Shown here piece after piece: positions 8,415 through 16,527 of a stretch of DNA of 60,048 nucleotides (positions are counted from its first letter, which is position 1; every line of letters starts with the position of its first letter). Both the position numbers and the translations under genes were made by a program. Under the pieces are notes generated by a model. It searched no databases. It was not told the origin of the DNA and saw nothing but the letters and a program-made list of their open reading frames with translations. Source of the DNA: Streptomyces sp. ISL-87 (lineage in GTDB: Bacteria; Actinomycetota; Actinomycetes; Streptomycetales; Streptomycetaceae); the NCBI RefSeq assembly GCF_018614095.1, contig NZ_JAGGOY010000059.1:137980-198027 (forward strand). The letters are read 5' to 3'.

Positions 8415-9195
8415 GGCGGCGGATCTCCCCACGCAGGTGTTCAGTGATCTCAAGGGACAGCTCCGCGACGTCCGCGTCCTCGATGCGGCGCGGCTGCGGG
8501 ATGCCCACGGTCCATTCCTTCGCGACCCGGCCGGGCCGCGAGGAGAGCAGGACCACGCGCTGGGCGAGGCGGACGGCCTCGCGCACGTTGTGCGTGACGA
8601 AGAGGACCGACAGACCGGTCTCCGCCCAGATACGGGTGAGTTCGCCGTGCAGCACGTCACGCGTGATGGCGTCCAGCGCGGCGAACGGCTCGTCCATCAG
8701 CAGCAGCCGGCTGTCCTGGGCGAGCGCACGGGCCAGGGCCACGCGCTGCCGCATACCGCCCGACAGCTCGTGGACGCGCTTGCCGTACGCGCCGCCGAGG
8801 CGGACCAGCTCCAGCAGCCGCTCGGCCTCCGGGCGGCGCTCGGCCTTGGCCACCCCGCGCAGGCGCAGGGCGAGTTCGATGTTCTTGCCCGCGGTGAGCC
8901 ACGGGAAGAGGGCGTGCTCCTGGAACATCAGGGCCGGCCGCCCGCCGGGCGTCTCGATGACGCCGGAGGAGGGCTTGTCGAGCCCCGCGACCAGGTTGAG
9001 CAGGGTGGATTTGCCACACCCCGAGGCCCCCAGGATGGTGACGAACTCTCCGGGAGCGACGTCGAGGCTGACGTCGTCCAGGACGAGCTGCGATCCGGCC
9101 GGGCCGGAGAAGGACTTCGAGACGTGCTCGATGCGGGCGGCGTGCGTCTGCTCCGCTACGGTGCCCTCGGCAGCCTTGGCAAGCGTGGTGGCCAT
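8401..9195 (-). CDS. ssuB: Sulfonate-type ABC transporter ATP-binding protein
   Basis: This ABC ATPase of about 264 aa has the Walker A motif GASGCGKST, the signature LSGGMRQRVALARAL, Walker B LLLMDEP and the switch His in FVTHN. The start was set at ATG 9195 because AGGAGG lies 8 nt upstream. The alternative GTG at 9204 abuts that site and is spaced too closely. It energises the transporter formed with the downstream permease and the upstream lipoprotein. Confidence 0.9.
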   Translation of the reverse strand: MATTLAKAAEGTVAEQTHAARIEHVSKSFSGPAGSQLVLDDVSLDVAPGEFVTILGASGCGKSTLLNLVAGLDKPSSGVIETPGGRPALMFQEHALFPWLTAGKNIELALRLRGVAKAERRPEAERLLELVRLGGAYGKRVHELSGGMRQRVALARALAQDSRLLLMDEPFAALDAITRDVLHGELTRIWAETGLSVLFVTHNVREAVRLAQRVVLLSSRPGRVAKEWTVGIPQPRRIEDADVAELSLEITEHLRGEIRRHGQH

Positions 9196-9229
9196 GGTCG
9201 TCACCTCCTGGGGGATTTGGGGGTCGGGC

Positions 9230-10363
9230 TTACTTGGCGCTGAGAGCGGCGTCGGAGACCTCGGGCTTGCCGGCGCCCTTCAGGACCTTGTTCAGCAGCG
9301 TCAGGTCGTAGATGCCGGCGAGGTCGGGCTGCTCGATGAGCTTGGCCTTGACCGCCCAGTCGGACTCGGTCTTCAGCGTGGTGGCCAGCGGGTCGTCGGT
9401 GACGAGGATGCTGGACCAGGCCGGGTCGAGGACCGCAGCGTCGAGCCCCTTGCCGCTGAGCGACTTGAGGGCCGCGTTCGCGGAGGCCTTCGCCTTGTCC
9501 TGGTTGGCGTTGATCCACTCGTTCGTCTTCACCGTGCCGCGCAGCACGGCCTCGACGACGTCCGCGTGCTCCTTGAGGAACTTCTGGGACACGATGACGT
9601 TCGTGATCACGAACTTCTTGTCGGGCCACAGGTCGGTCTCGTCGAGGAGGACCTTGCCACCCTTGGTCACGAGCTTCGAGGCGGTCGGCTCCGGCACCCA
9701 GGCGCCGTCGATCGAACCCTGCTTGAAGGCGTCCGGGGTGACCTTGTTGTCCGTGCGGACGACGGAGACGTCACCCTTGCCGGACTCCGGGTCGACCTTC
9801 CAGCCCTTCTCGGAGATCCAGTTGAGGAACGCGACGTCCTGCGTGTTCCCCTTCTGCGGGGTGGCGATCTTCTTGCCCTTGACGTCGTCCAGGGTCTTGA
9901 TCTTGTCCGGGTTCACGACGAGCTTCACGCCGCCGGAGGCGGAACCCGAGATGATCCGCAGGTTGGAGCCCTTGGACTTCACGTAACCGTTGATCGACGG
10001 AGAGGGGCCGATGAAACCGATGTCGAGAGAGCCGCCGTTGAGGGCTTCGATCTCGGACGGGCCCGCGTTGAAAGTCTGCGGCTTGAGCGCGGTGCCGCCC
10101 AGCTCCTTGGCAATCAGGCCTTCCTGGATGCCGACCAGCGCGGTGGCGTGCGTCAGGTTCGGGAAGTAGCCGATGCGGACCTCGGAGGCGGAGAGCTTCT
10201 TGCCGCCGGTCGCGGCGTTCGCCTGCTTAGCGCCCTCGTTGGCAGGCTCTTCGGCCTGGGAGCCGTAGCCGCAGGAGGCGAGCGCGCCGATCAGCAGCGG
10301 CAGGGCGGCCGCGGCGACAACGCCGCGGCGCAGGGTCTTACGAGTGTTCTCGGTGGCAGGCAC
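9230..10363 (-). CDS. ssuA: Sulfonate-type ABC transporter substrate-binding lipoprotein
   Basis: This protein of about 377 aa has a lipoprotein signal: basic TRKTLRRG, a hydrophobic core and lipobox LASC followed by GYGSQ. The mature part is of the NMT1/SsuA type, with IGYFPNLTHATALVGIQEG and GPSPSINGY. It should bind an oxidised sulfur compound outside the cell. It lies 221 nt downstream of cysN, so the transporter may be an extension of the cys operon or have its own promoter in that gap. A stop-to-start gap of 34 nt precedes the ATPase gene. Confidence 0.87.
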   Translation of the reverse strand: MPATENTRKTLRRGVVAAAALPLLIGALASCGYGSQAEEPANEGAKQANAATGGKKLSASEVRIGYFPNLTHATALVGIQEGLIAKELGGTALKPQTFNAGPSEIEALNGGSLDIGFIGPSPSINGYVKSKGSNLRIISGSASGGVKLVVNPDKIKTLDDVKGKKIATPQKGNTQDVAFLNWISEKGWKVDPESGKGDVSVVRTDNKVTPDAFKQGSIDGAWVPEPTASKLVTKGGKVLLDETDLWPDKKFVITNVIVSQKFLKEHADVVEAVLRGTVKTNEWINANQDKAKASANAALKSLSGKGLDAAVLDPAWSSILVTDDPLATTLKTESDWAVKAKLIEQPDLAGIYDLTLLNKVLKGAGKPEVSDAALSAK

Positions 10364-10479
10364 GGGAGGACTTCCTCTCGTCGCGTCATCTCATGACGCA
10401 CGTCTTCGTTTGCGGAGCAAGGGCGGATACGGCTCGTGGGGGGTGTGGGCGCGAAGGCGGGATGCCGACGGCAATTTGG

Positions 10480-10581
10480 TCATCGCGCACATCGCGCCAC
10501 CCCTCCCTGGCCGCTGCCCAGGCGGCCGCTGCCTACGCGGCCGCCCTCCTTGGCGAAGGTGGAGTAGATGTCGGGCAGCAT
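10480..10581 (-). CDS. Candidate 33-aa small ORF between cysN and ssuA
   Basis: An ATG at 10581, 3 nt after the cysN stop, opens a frame encoding MLPDIYSTFAKEGG and then a Gly/Arg-rich tail ending VARCAR. The first 25 codons show Streptomyces-like third-position G/C usage, and the gap would otherwise be unexplained. I do not recognise it. It has a single Cys near the end but lacks the RHVDL-type motif of sulfur leader peptides. It could be a translation-coupled small protein, a leader for the ABC transporter, or chance. Confidence 0.3.
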   Translation of the reverse strand: MLPDIYSTFAKEGGRVGSGRLGSGQGGVARCAR

Positions 10582-10584
10582 GGG

Positions 10585-11934
10585 CTAGAAGTCCCACCCT
10601 TCCTCATCCGCCTGGACGGTCGTCTCGGCCTTGGAGGCGAAGGACTCGCCCGCCATGCCCGCCGCCAGGGTGGTTCCGTCGGCCGGGTCGATCAGCAGGA
10701 AGGACCCGGTGCGGCGCGAGTCGGCGTACGCGTCGAGCGCGAGCGGCTCGGCGGTACGGACGACCACGCGGCCGATGTCGTTGGCCACCAGCTGCCCGGG
10801 GTTCGGGTGCTGGGACAGGTCGTCCAGGGTCAGCCGCGAGGGGATCTCCTTGACGATCGCCTTGACCGTACGCGTCGTGTGCTTGATCAGCACTCGGGCC
10901 CCGACGGAGAGGGGCTGGTCCGCCACGTGGCAGACCGTCGCCTCGACGTCCTGCGTGGTGGCCGGGGCGCTCGCGGACGGCGCGATCAGGTCGCCGCGCG
11001 AGATGTCGATGTCGTCCGCCAGGCGCAGCGTCACCGACTGCGGGGCCCAGGCGATGTCCACGCTCTCGCCGAGCGCGTCGATGCCCACGATGGTGCTCGT
11101 ACGGCCCGAGGGCAGTACGGTCACGGCCTCGCCGACGCGCAGCACACCGGAGGCGATCTGGCCCGCGTAGCCGCGGTAGTCGGGGTGCTCGGCGGACTGC
11201 GGGCGGATCACGTACTGCACCGGGAAGCGCGCCGGGCAGGCGGTGAGGTCGTGGCTGACCGGGACGGTCTCCAGGTGCTCCAGCACCGTCGGGCCGCCGT
11301 ACCAGTCCATGTTGGCGGAGGGCTCGACCACGTTGTCCCCGGCCAGGGCCGAGATCGGGATCGCGGTGATCTCCGGGACGCCCAGGTCGGAGGCGTACGC
11401 GGTGAACTCCTCGGCGATCGCCGCGAAGACCGACTCCTCGTAGCGCACCAGGTCCATCTTGTTGACGGCCAGCACCACGTGCGGGACGCGCAGCAGCGCG
11501 GCGACGGCCGCGTGCCGGCGGGTCTGCTCGATCACGCCGTTGCGGGCGTCGACCAGGACCACGGCCAGGTCGGCGGTGGAGGCGCCGGTGACCATGTTCC
11601 GCGTGTACTGCACGTGCCCCGGGGTGTCCGCGAGGATGAAGCGGCGGCGCGCGGTGGCGAAGTAGCGGTACGCGACGTCGATGGTGATGCCCTGCTCCCG
11701 CTCGGCCCGCAGGCCGTCGGTGAGCAGCGCGAGGTCGGGGGCGTCCTGGCCGCGCTGGGCGGAGACGGCCTCGACGGCCTCCATCTGGTCGGTCAGGACC
11801 GACTTGGAGTCGTGCAGCAGGCGGCCGACCAGCGTGGACTTGCCGTCGTCGACGGATCCGGCGGTCGCGAAGCGCAGCAGGGTCGTCGCTGCGAGGTCAG
11901 CCAGGTTGGCGACCTGATCGGTGGTGCTGGTCAT
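10585..11934 (-). CDS. cysN: Sulfate adenylyltransferase large subunit (GTPase)
   Basis: This protein of about 449 aa is the EF-Tu-like GTPase subunit of ATP sulfurylase. The GTP-binding motifs are GSVDDGKST, DTPGH and NKMD, followed by two beta-barrel domains. With CysD it converts sulfate and ATP to adenosine 5'-phosphosulfate, using GTP hydrolysis to drive the reaction. The length shows a stand-alone CysN without a fused CysC kinase domain, consistent with the separate cysC gene here. It starts one nucleotide after the cysD stop and ends the cys core of the operon. Confidence 0.95.
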   Translation of the reverse strand: MTSTTDQVANLADLAATTLLRFATAGSVDDGKSTLVGRLLHDSKSVLTDQMEAVEAVSAQRGQDAPDLALLTDGLRAEREQGITIDVAYRYFATARRRFILADTPGHVQYTRNMVTGASTADLAVVLVDARNGVIEQTRRHAAVAALLRVPHVVLAVNKMDLVRYEESVFAAIAEEFTAYASDLGVPEITAIPISALAGDNVVEPSANMDWYGGPTVLEHLETVPVSHDLTACPARFPVQYVIRPQSAEHPDYRGYAGQIASGVLRVGEAVTVLPSGRTSTIVGIDALGESVDIAWAPQSVTLRLADDIDISRGDLIAPSASAPATTQDVEATVCHVADQPLSVGARVLIKHTTRTVKAIVKEIPSRLTLDDLSQHPNPGQLVANDIGRVVVRTAEPLALDAYADSRRTGSFLLIDPADGTTLAAGMAGESFASKAETTVQADEEGWDF

Positions 11935-11935
11935 G

Positions 11936-12889
11936 TTAGAAGTACCCTTCGCGCTTGCGGTCTTCCATCGCGGCCTCGGACATCTTGTCGTCGGCGCGTG
12001 TCGCGCCCCGCTCGGTGAGGCGGGAGACGGCGATCTCGGCGATCACGGCGTCCAGCGTGGCGGCCTCGGAGTCGACGGCGCCGGTGCAGGACATGTCACC
12101 GACGGTGCGGTAGCGGATGAGACGCGTCTCGGGCGTCTCGCCCTCCTTCGGGCCGCCCCACTCGCCGGCCGTCAGCCACATGCCGTTGCGCTGGAAGACC
12201 TCGCGCTCGTGGGCGAAGTAGATCTCCGGCAGCTCGATGCCCTCGCGGGCGATGTACTGCCACACGTCCAGCTCGGTCCAGTTGGACAGCGGGAAGACGC
12301 GCACGTGCTCGCCGGGCGCGTGGCGGCCGTTGTAGAGCTGCCACAGCTCGGGGCGCTGGCGGCGCGGGTCCCACTGGGAGAACTCGTCGCGGAGGCTGAA
12401 CACCCGCTCCTTGGCGCGGGCCTTCTCCTCGTCGCGGCGGCCGCCGCCGAACACGGCGTCGAACTTGAGGCTCTGGATCGCCTCGGTCAGCGGGACGGTC
12501 TGCAGCGGGTTGCGGGTGCCGTCCGGGCGCTCGCGCAGCTTGCCCGCGTCGATGTAGTCCTGGACGGACGCCACGTGCAGGCGCAGGCCGTGCTTCTCGA
12601 CCGTGCGGTCGCGGTACTCCAGCACCTCGGGGAAGTTGTGGCCCGTGTCGACGTGCAGCAGCGTGAAGGGCACCGGCGCCGGCGCGAACGCCTTCAGTGC
12701 CAGGTGCAGCATGACGATGGAGTCCTTGCCGCCGGAGAACAGGATCACCGGCTTCTCGAACTCGCCCGCCACCTCGCGGAAGATGTGCACGGCCTCGGAT
12801 TCGAGGGCGTCGAGGTGCGACAGCGCGTAGGGCGCGGACCCCAAAGAATCATCTGCAGCGTCGTGGACGTGTGCGACGGTGGTCGTCAT
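11936..12889 (-). CDS. cysD: Sulfate adenylyltransferase small subunit
   Basis: The protein is about 317 aa and is the catalytic PP-loop (N-type ATP pyrophosphatase) subunit of ATP sulfurylase, with the loop SGGKDS after VILF. Other family markers are VDTGHNFPEV, FGGGRRDEE and the C-terminal DRKREGYF. It forms the APS-synthesising complex with CysN. The ATG at 12889 overlaps the cysC stop (ATGA), so the two are translationally coupled. Confidence 0.96.
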   Translation of the reverse strand: MTTTVAHVHDAADDSLGSAPYALSHLDALESEAVHIFREVAGEFEKPVILFSGGKDSIVMLHLALKAFAPAPVPFTLLHVDTGHNFPEVLEYRDRTVEKHGLRLHVASVQDYIDAGKLRERPDGTRNPLQTVPLTEAIQSLKFDAVFGGGRRDEEKARAKERVFSLRDEFSQWDPRRQRPELWQLYNGRHAPGEHVRVFPLSNWTELDVWQYIAREGIELPEIYFAHEREVFQRNGMWLTAGEWGGPKEGETPETRLIRYRTVGDMSCTGAVDSEAATLDAVIAEIAVSRLTERGATRADDKMSEAAMEDRKREGYF

Positions 12890-13470
12890 GCCAGACCCCT
12901 CTCGGTGAGCAGCGCGTGCAGGGCCGAAGCCGACTCCTGCACGGTCTGCGTGTGCGACTCGATACGGAGGTCCGGGGACTCCGGCGCCTCGTACGGGTCG
13001 TCGACGCCGGTCAGACCGGAGATCTCGCCCGCCGCCTGCTTGGCGTACAGGCCCTTCACGTCACGCTCGGAGCACACCTCGACCGGGGTGGCCACGTGCA
13101 CTTCGAGGTAGTTCGTCTCGGCGGCCGCGTGGCGCCCCCGAACGGCCTCACGGCTGTCCGTGAACGGCGCGATCACCGGCACCAGCGCCTTGACGCCGTT
13201 GCTCGCGAGGAGCTCGGCGACGAAGCCGATCCGCTGCACGTTGGTGTGCCGGTCCTCGCGGCTGAAACCGAGGCCGGCGGAGAGGAACTCGCGGATCTCG
13301 TCGCCGTCGAGGACCTCCACGCGGTGGCCCTCCGCGCGCAGCCGGTCGGCCAGCGCGTAGGCGATGGTGGTCTTGCCCGCGCTCGGCAGCCCGGTCAGCC
13401 ACACGGTGGCGCCCTGGTCGCTCACGCTCATCTGCTCTGTCTCCGTAAGTTCCGTACGTTCGGTCGTCAT
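12886..13470 (-). CDS. cysC: Adenylylsulfate kinase
   Basis: This APS kinase of up to 194 aa has the P-loop GLPSAGKTT, then VLDGDEIREFLS and FSREDR. It phosphorylates APS to PAPS. Two starts are possible. ATG 13470 shares its A with the cysH stop (TGATG), which favours coupling. ATG 13431 would remove 13 acidic, poorly conserved residues. The adjacent reductase carries the iron-sulfur Cys set of APS-using enzymes, so the PAPS made here may partly serve sulfotransferases; that is inference. Confidence 0.93.
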   Translation of the reverse strand: MTTERTELTETEQMSVSDQGATVWLTGLPSAGKTTIAYALADRLRAEGHRVEVLDGDEIREFLSAGLGFSREDRHTNVQRIGFVAELLASNGVKALVPVIAPFTDSREAVRGRHAAAETNYLEVHVATPVEVCSERDVKGLYAKQAAGEISGLTGVDDPYEAPESPDLRIESHTQTVQESASALHALLTERGLA

Positions 13471-14168
13471 CAGCCGTGCAGTCCGCACTCGGTCTTGCCC
13501 CGCCCGGCCCAGCGCCCGGCCCGCGCGTCCTCGCCCTCCGCCACGCGGCGGGTGCAGGGGGCGCAGCCGACGGAGGCGTAGCCGTCCATCAGCAGCGGGT
13601 TGGTGAGCACGCCGTGTTCCGCGACGTACGCGTCCACGTCGTCCTGGGTCCAGCGGGCGATCGGCGAGATCTTGACCTTCTGCCGCTTCTCGTCCCAGCC
13701 GACCACCGGGGTGTTGGCCCGGGTCGGGGACTCGTCGCGGCGCAGGCCCGTCGCCCACGCGTCGTACGCGGTCAGGCCCTCTTCGAGGGGCTTGACCTTG
13801 CGCAGCGCGCAGCAGAGGTCGGGGTCGCGGTCGTGCAGCTTGGGGCCGTACTCCGCGTCCTGCTCGGCCACCGTCTGGCGCGGGGTGAGGGTGATGATGT
13901 TGACGTCCATCACGGCCTCGACCGCGTCGCGGGTGCCGATGGTCTCCTCGAAGTGGTAGCCGGTGTCGAGGAAGACCACGTCCACGCCGGGGAAGGCGCG
14001 GGACGCCAGGTGGGCGACGACCGCGTCCTCCATGGAGGAGGTGACGCAGAACTTCTTGCCGAAGGTCTCGGCCGCCCAGGTGAGGATCTCCAGCGCGGAG
14101 GCGTCCTCGAGGTCCCGTCCGGCCTGCTCGGCCAGCGCTTTGAGACTCACGTCTTGAGTGGTGGTCAT
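13470..14168 (-). CDS. cysH: Phosphoadenylyl/adenylyl-sulfate reductase
   Basis: This PP-loop-type reductase of about 232 aa releases sulfite from activated sulfate. It has SSMEDAVVAHL near the N-terminus, VDVVFLDTGYHFEET and the C-terminal ECGLHG catalytic Cys. A Cys pair in DLCCALRKV (about residue 118) and a second in GCAPCTRR (about 201) make the [4Fe-4S] set typical of assimilatory APS reductases; enterobacterial PAPS reductases lack it. ATG 14168 overlaps the stop of the upstream 59-aa gene (ATGA). The electron donor is presumably thioredoxin. Confidence 0.93.
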   Translation of the reverse strand: MTTTQDVSLKALAEQAGRDLEDASALEILTWAAETFGKKFCVTSSMEDAVVAHLASRAFPGVDVVFLDTGYHFEETIGTRDAVEAVMDVNIITLTPRQTVAEQDAEYGPKLHDRDPDLCCALRKVKPLEEGLTAYDAWATGLRRDESPTRANTPVVGWDEKRQKVKISPIARWTQDDVDAYVAEHGVLTNPLLMDGYASVGCAPCTRRVAEGEDARAGRWAGRGKTECGLHG

Positions 14169-14344
14169 ATCTCGTCCCCTCCAGCGGTGTTCGACTGAAC
14201 GCCCCGGGCCAGCAGCCCGAGGTACTTCAGCTGGAAGGCTCGGTTGCAGGCCCTGCATTCCCAGGCGCCGTGACCCGTCTCGTTCGGAAACAGGTCCTCG
14301 TCGCCGCAGTACGGGCAGTAGAACGGGGCGGCGCGCTCGCTCAC
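14165..14344 (-). CDS. 59-aa zinc-ribbon protein in the sulfur operon
   Basis: This short gene starts at GTG 14344 and encodes VSERAAPFYCPYCGDEDL, later GAWECRACNRAFQLKYLGL. The two CxxC pairs (CPYC and CRAC) predict a rubredoxin-like zinc ribbon. Its start overlaps the sulfite reductase stop by 4 nt (GTGA), and its own stop overlaps the cysH ATG by 4 nt (ATGA), so it is translationally coupled on both sides. A small hypothetical gene occupies this position in the S. coelicolor sulfur cluster. The function is unknown; a partner or sensor role with the reductases is a guess. Confidence 0.85.
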   Translation of the reverse strand: MSERAAPFYCPYCGDEDLFPNETGHGAWECRACNRAFQLKYLGLLARGVQSNTAGGDEI

Positions 14345-16050
14345 GAGAGGTCCTCGTCCTTCGCGCGGCCGACCCAGGCGGCAAAGCGCTCGCCGTCCTC
14401 ACGCTGCTCCTCGAAGCGCGTGACGACCCGCTCGACGTAGTCGGGCAGACCGGCCGAGGTGACCTTGAGGCCGCGGACCTTGCGGCCGAAGCCGGCCTCC
14501 AGGCCGAGCGCGCCGCCCAGGTGGACCTGGTAGCCCTCCACCTGGTTGCCGTCGTCGTCCAGGACCAGCTGGCCCTTGAGACCGATGTCCGCCACCTGGA
14601 TACGGGCGCAGGCGTTCGGGCAGCCGTTGATGTTGATGGTGAGCGGCTCGGCGAACTCCGGCAGGCGGCGCTCCAGCTCGTCGATCAGCGAGGCGCCGCG
14701 CGCCTTGGTCTCGACGATGGCCAGCTTGCAGAACTCGATGCCGGTGCAGGCCATCGTGCCGCGGCGGAACGGGGACGGCTTGACCCGCAGGTCCAGTGCC
14801 TCCAGGGCCGCGACGACGGAGTCGACCTTGTCCGCCTCGACGTCGAGCACGATCATCTTCTGCTCGGCGGTGGTGCGCAGGCGGCCGGAGCCGTGCTGCT
14901 CGGCGACGTCCGCGATCTTGGTCAGGGTGGCACCGTCCACGCGGCCGACGCGGGGCGCGAAGCCGACGTAGAAGCGGCCGTCCTGCTGCTGGTGGACGCC
15001 GACGTGGTCGCGCCACTGGCCGCTGGGCTGCTCGGGCGCGGGGCCGTCGGTCAGCTTGCGCTTCAGGTACTCGTCCTCCAGGACCTGGCGGAACTTGGCC
15101 GGGCCCCAGTCGGCGACGAGGAACTTCAGGCGGGCGCGGGTGCGCAGCCGGCGGTAGCCGTAGTCGCGGAAGATCGAGATGACGCCCTCGTAGACGTCCG
15201 GGACCTCGTCGAGCGAGACCCAGGTGCCCAGGCGGACGCCCAGCTTGGGGTTGGTCGACAGCCCGCCGCCGACCCAGACGTCGAAGCCGGGGCCGTGCTC
15301 GGGGTGGTTCACGCCGACGAAGGCGATGTCGTTGATCTCGTGCGCCACGTCGAGCAGCGGCGAGCCGGAGACCGCGGACTTGAACTTGCGGGGCAGGTTG
15401 GAGAAGTCGGGGTTGCCCACGATCCGGCGGTAGATCTCATCGATGGCGGGGGTGCCGTCGATGATCTCGTCCTGGGCGATGCCGGCGACGGGCGAGCCGA
15501 GGATGACGCGGGGGGTGTCACCGCAGGCCTCGGTGGTCGAGAGGCCGACGGCCTCCAGACGGCGCCAGATCTCCGGGACGTCCTCTATGCGGATCCAGTG
15601 GTACTGCACGTTCTGACGGTCGGTGAGGTCCGCGGTGCCGCGCGCGAACTCCTCGGAGATCTCGCCGATGACGCGCAGCTGCTCGGTGGTCAGCCGGCCG
15701 CCGTCGATGCGGACGCGCAGCATGAAGTACTTGTCGTCCAGCTCCTCCGGCTCCAGGATCGCGGTCTTGCCGCCGTCGATCCCGGGCTTGCGCTGGGTGT
15801 AGAGGCCCCACCAGCGCATGCGGCCGCGGAGGTCGTTGGGGTCGATCGAGTCGAAGCCCGTTTTGGAGTAGATCGTCTCAATGCGTGTCCGCACGTTGAG
15901 ACCGTCGTCGTCCTTTTTGAACTGCTCGTTGCCGTTGAGGGGCGTGTGGTGTCCGACGGCCCACTGGCCCTCGCCGCGGTGACGGCCGGTCTTGCGGCGC
16001 GCGGCTGCGGCCGGAGCTGCGGCTGCGGGCGTTACGGGGGTGGCGGCCAT
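14341..16050 (-). CDS. sir: Ferredoxin-type sulfite reductase (siroheme)
   Basis: This nitrite/sulfite reductase of about 569 aa has tandem ferredoxin-like and catalytic half-domains. Siroheme-[4Fe-4S] ligands are seen as CTGIEFC (about residue 433) and CPNAC (about 476). The family reduces sulfite to sulfide, or nitrite to ammonia, with six electrons; the sulfur operon context makes sulfite the substrate. ATG 16050 has GAAGGA 8 nt upstream. An in-frame ATG at 16083 would add 11 residues but lacks such a site. The Ala/Pro-rich first 20 residues are probably disordered. It heads the operon, downstream of a Cys-containing leader peptide. Confidence 0.94.
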   Translation of the reverse strand: MAATPVTPAAAAPAAAARRKTGRHRGEGQWAVGHHTPLNGNEQFKKDDDGLNVRTRIETIYSKTGFDSIDPNDLRGRMRWWGLYTQRKPGIDGGKTAILEPEELDDKYFMLRVRIDGGRLTTEQLRVIGEISEEFARGTADLTDRQNVQYHWIRIEDVPEIWRRLEAVGLSTTEACGDTPRVILGSPVAGIAQDEIIDGTPAIDEIYRRIVGNPDFSNLPRKFKSAVSGSPLLDVAHEINDIAFVGVNHPEHGPGFDVWVGGGLSTNPKLGVRLGTWVSLDEVPDVYEGVISIFRDYGYRRLRTRARLKFLVADWGPAKFRQVLEDEYLKRKLTDGPAPEQPSGQWRDHVGVHQQQDGRFYVGFAPRVGRVDGATLTKIADVAEQHGSGRLRTTAEQKMIVLDVEADKVDSVVAALEALDLRVKPSPFRRGTMACTGIEFCKLAIVETKARGASLIDELERRLPEFAEPLTININGCPNACARIQVADIGLKGQLVLDDDGNQVEGYQVHLGGALGLEAGFGRKVRGLKVTSAGLPDYVERVVTRFEEQREDGERFAAWVGRAKDEDLS

Positions 16051-16262
16051 GGCGGTACGTCCTTCTTCGGCGGCTCGAGGCAAGGGCAGGGGGGAGCGGC
16101 GGTGAGCCCCCAGTCATCAGCCTGACGCTGAGCAGGTGTGGCTGATCGCCGCCCTTGTCCGGTGTTTCCGGTGGGCAGGGCGGTCTTCGGCCTCAGGGGC
16201 TTGCGGGTGCGACGCGTCCGCGACGGCGGGGACGACGGCGATGTGCGGCGTGGCTGGTTCCG

Positions 16263-16322
16263 TCAGCGCGCCGGACAGATGGCGCTGGACATGCGGCCGA
16301 GGTCGACGTGCCGCCGACTCAC
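16263..16322 (-). CDS. Cys-containing leader peptide of the sulfite reductase operon
   Basis: GTG 16322 to TGA 16263 encodes the 19-aa peptide VSRRHVDLGRMSSAICPAR. The RRHVDL...SS/SA..C layout matches the short leader peptides annotated in front of many actinobacterial sulfur genes. It lies 212 nt upstream of the sulfite reductase ATG on the same strand, where an attenuation leader would be. The single Cys near the end suggests that translation senses cysteinyl-tRNA supply; this is inferred from analogous Cys leaders. The peptide is too short for standard gene callers. Confidence 0.75.
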   Translation of the reverse strand: MSRRHVDLGRMSSAICPAR

Positions 16323-16378
16323 CAAGGCAATTCCAGCTCCATTCATGGCGGAAGCGTGTCATGTGCCGATTGGAGGAG

Positions 16379-16396
16379 TCCACTACTGTCCACGAT
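16379..16396 (-). promoter_or_regulatory. Direct repeat in the promoter region of the sulfur operon
   Basis: On the minus strand GTGGAC occurs twice, ten bases apart (GTGGACAGTAGTGGAC), about 60 nt upstream of the leader peptide start. The spacing of one helical turn suits a regulator binding two half-sites. No regulator is identified, so this is only a candidate operator. Confidence 0.3.
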
Positions 16397-16453
16397 ACGG
16401 ACGAACTCGTCCCGGATCGTGGGACGGCGTGATGGGGGTCACGCGGTGAAGGG

Positions 16454-16478
16454 CGGCCGGAACGCTTGCTTCCGGCCG
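16454..16478 (-). terminator. Terminator-like hairpin after the GNAT gene
   Basis: CGGCCGGAA (16454-16462) pairs perfectly with TTCCGGCCG (16470-16478) around a 7-nt loop. It begins 50 nt downstream of the GNAT stop and probably ends the GAF regulator/GNAT transcript before the divergent sulfur promoter region. Confidence 0.55.
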
Positions 16479-16527
16479 CGCCGAGCTGTCCACGCCACCG
16501 GCGCGGCGCAGTGGCAGGCCCGTCGGG

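Noticed and set aside
10391..10597. 68-codon minus-strand ORF in the cysN-ssuA gap
   Set aside because: It starts inside cysN, is rich in Arg/Pro and shows poor codon bias; the 33-codon frame at 10480-10581 is the better candidate.
16117..16383. 88-codon minus-strand ORF upstream of sulfite reductase
   Set aside because: Composition is not protein-like and it overlaps, out of frame, the better-supported 19-aa leader peptide.
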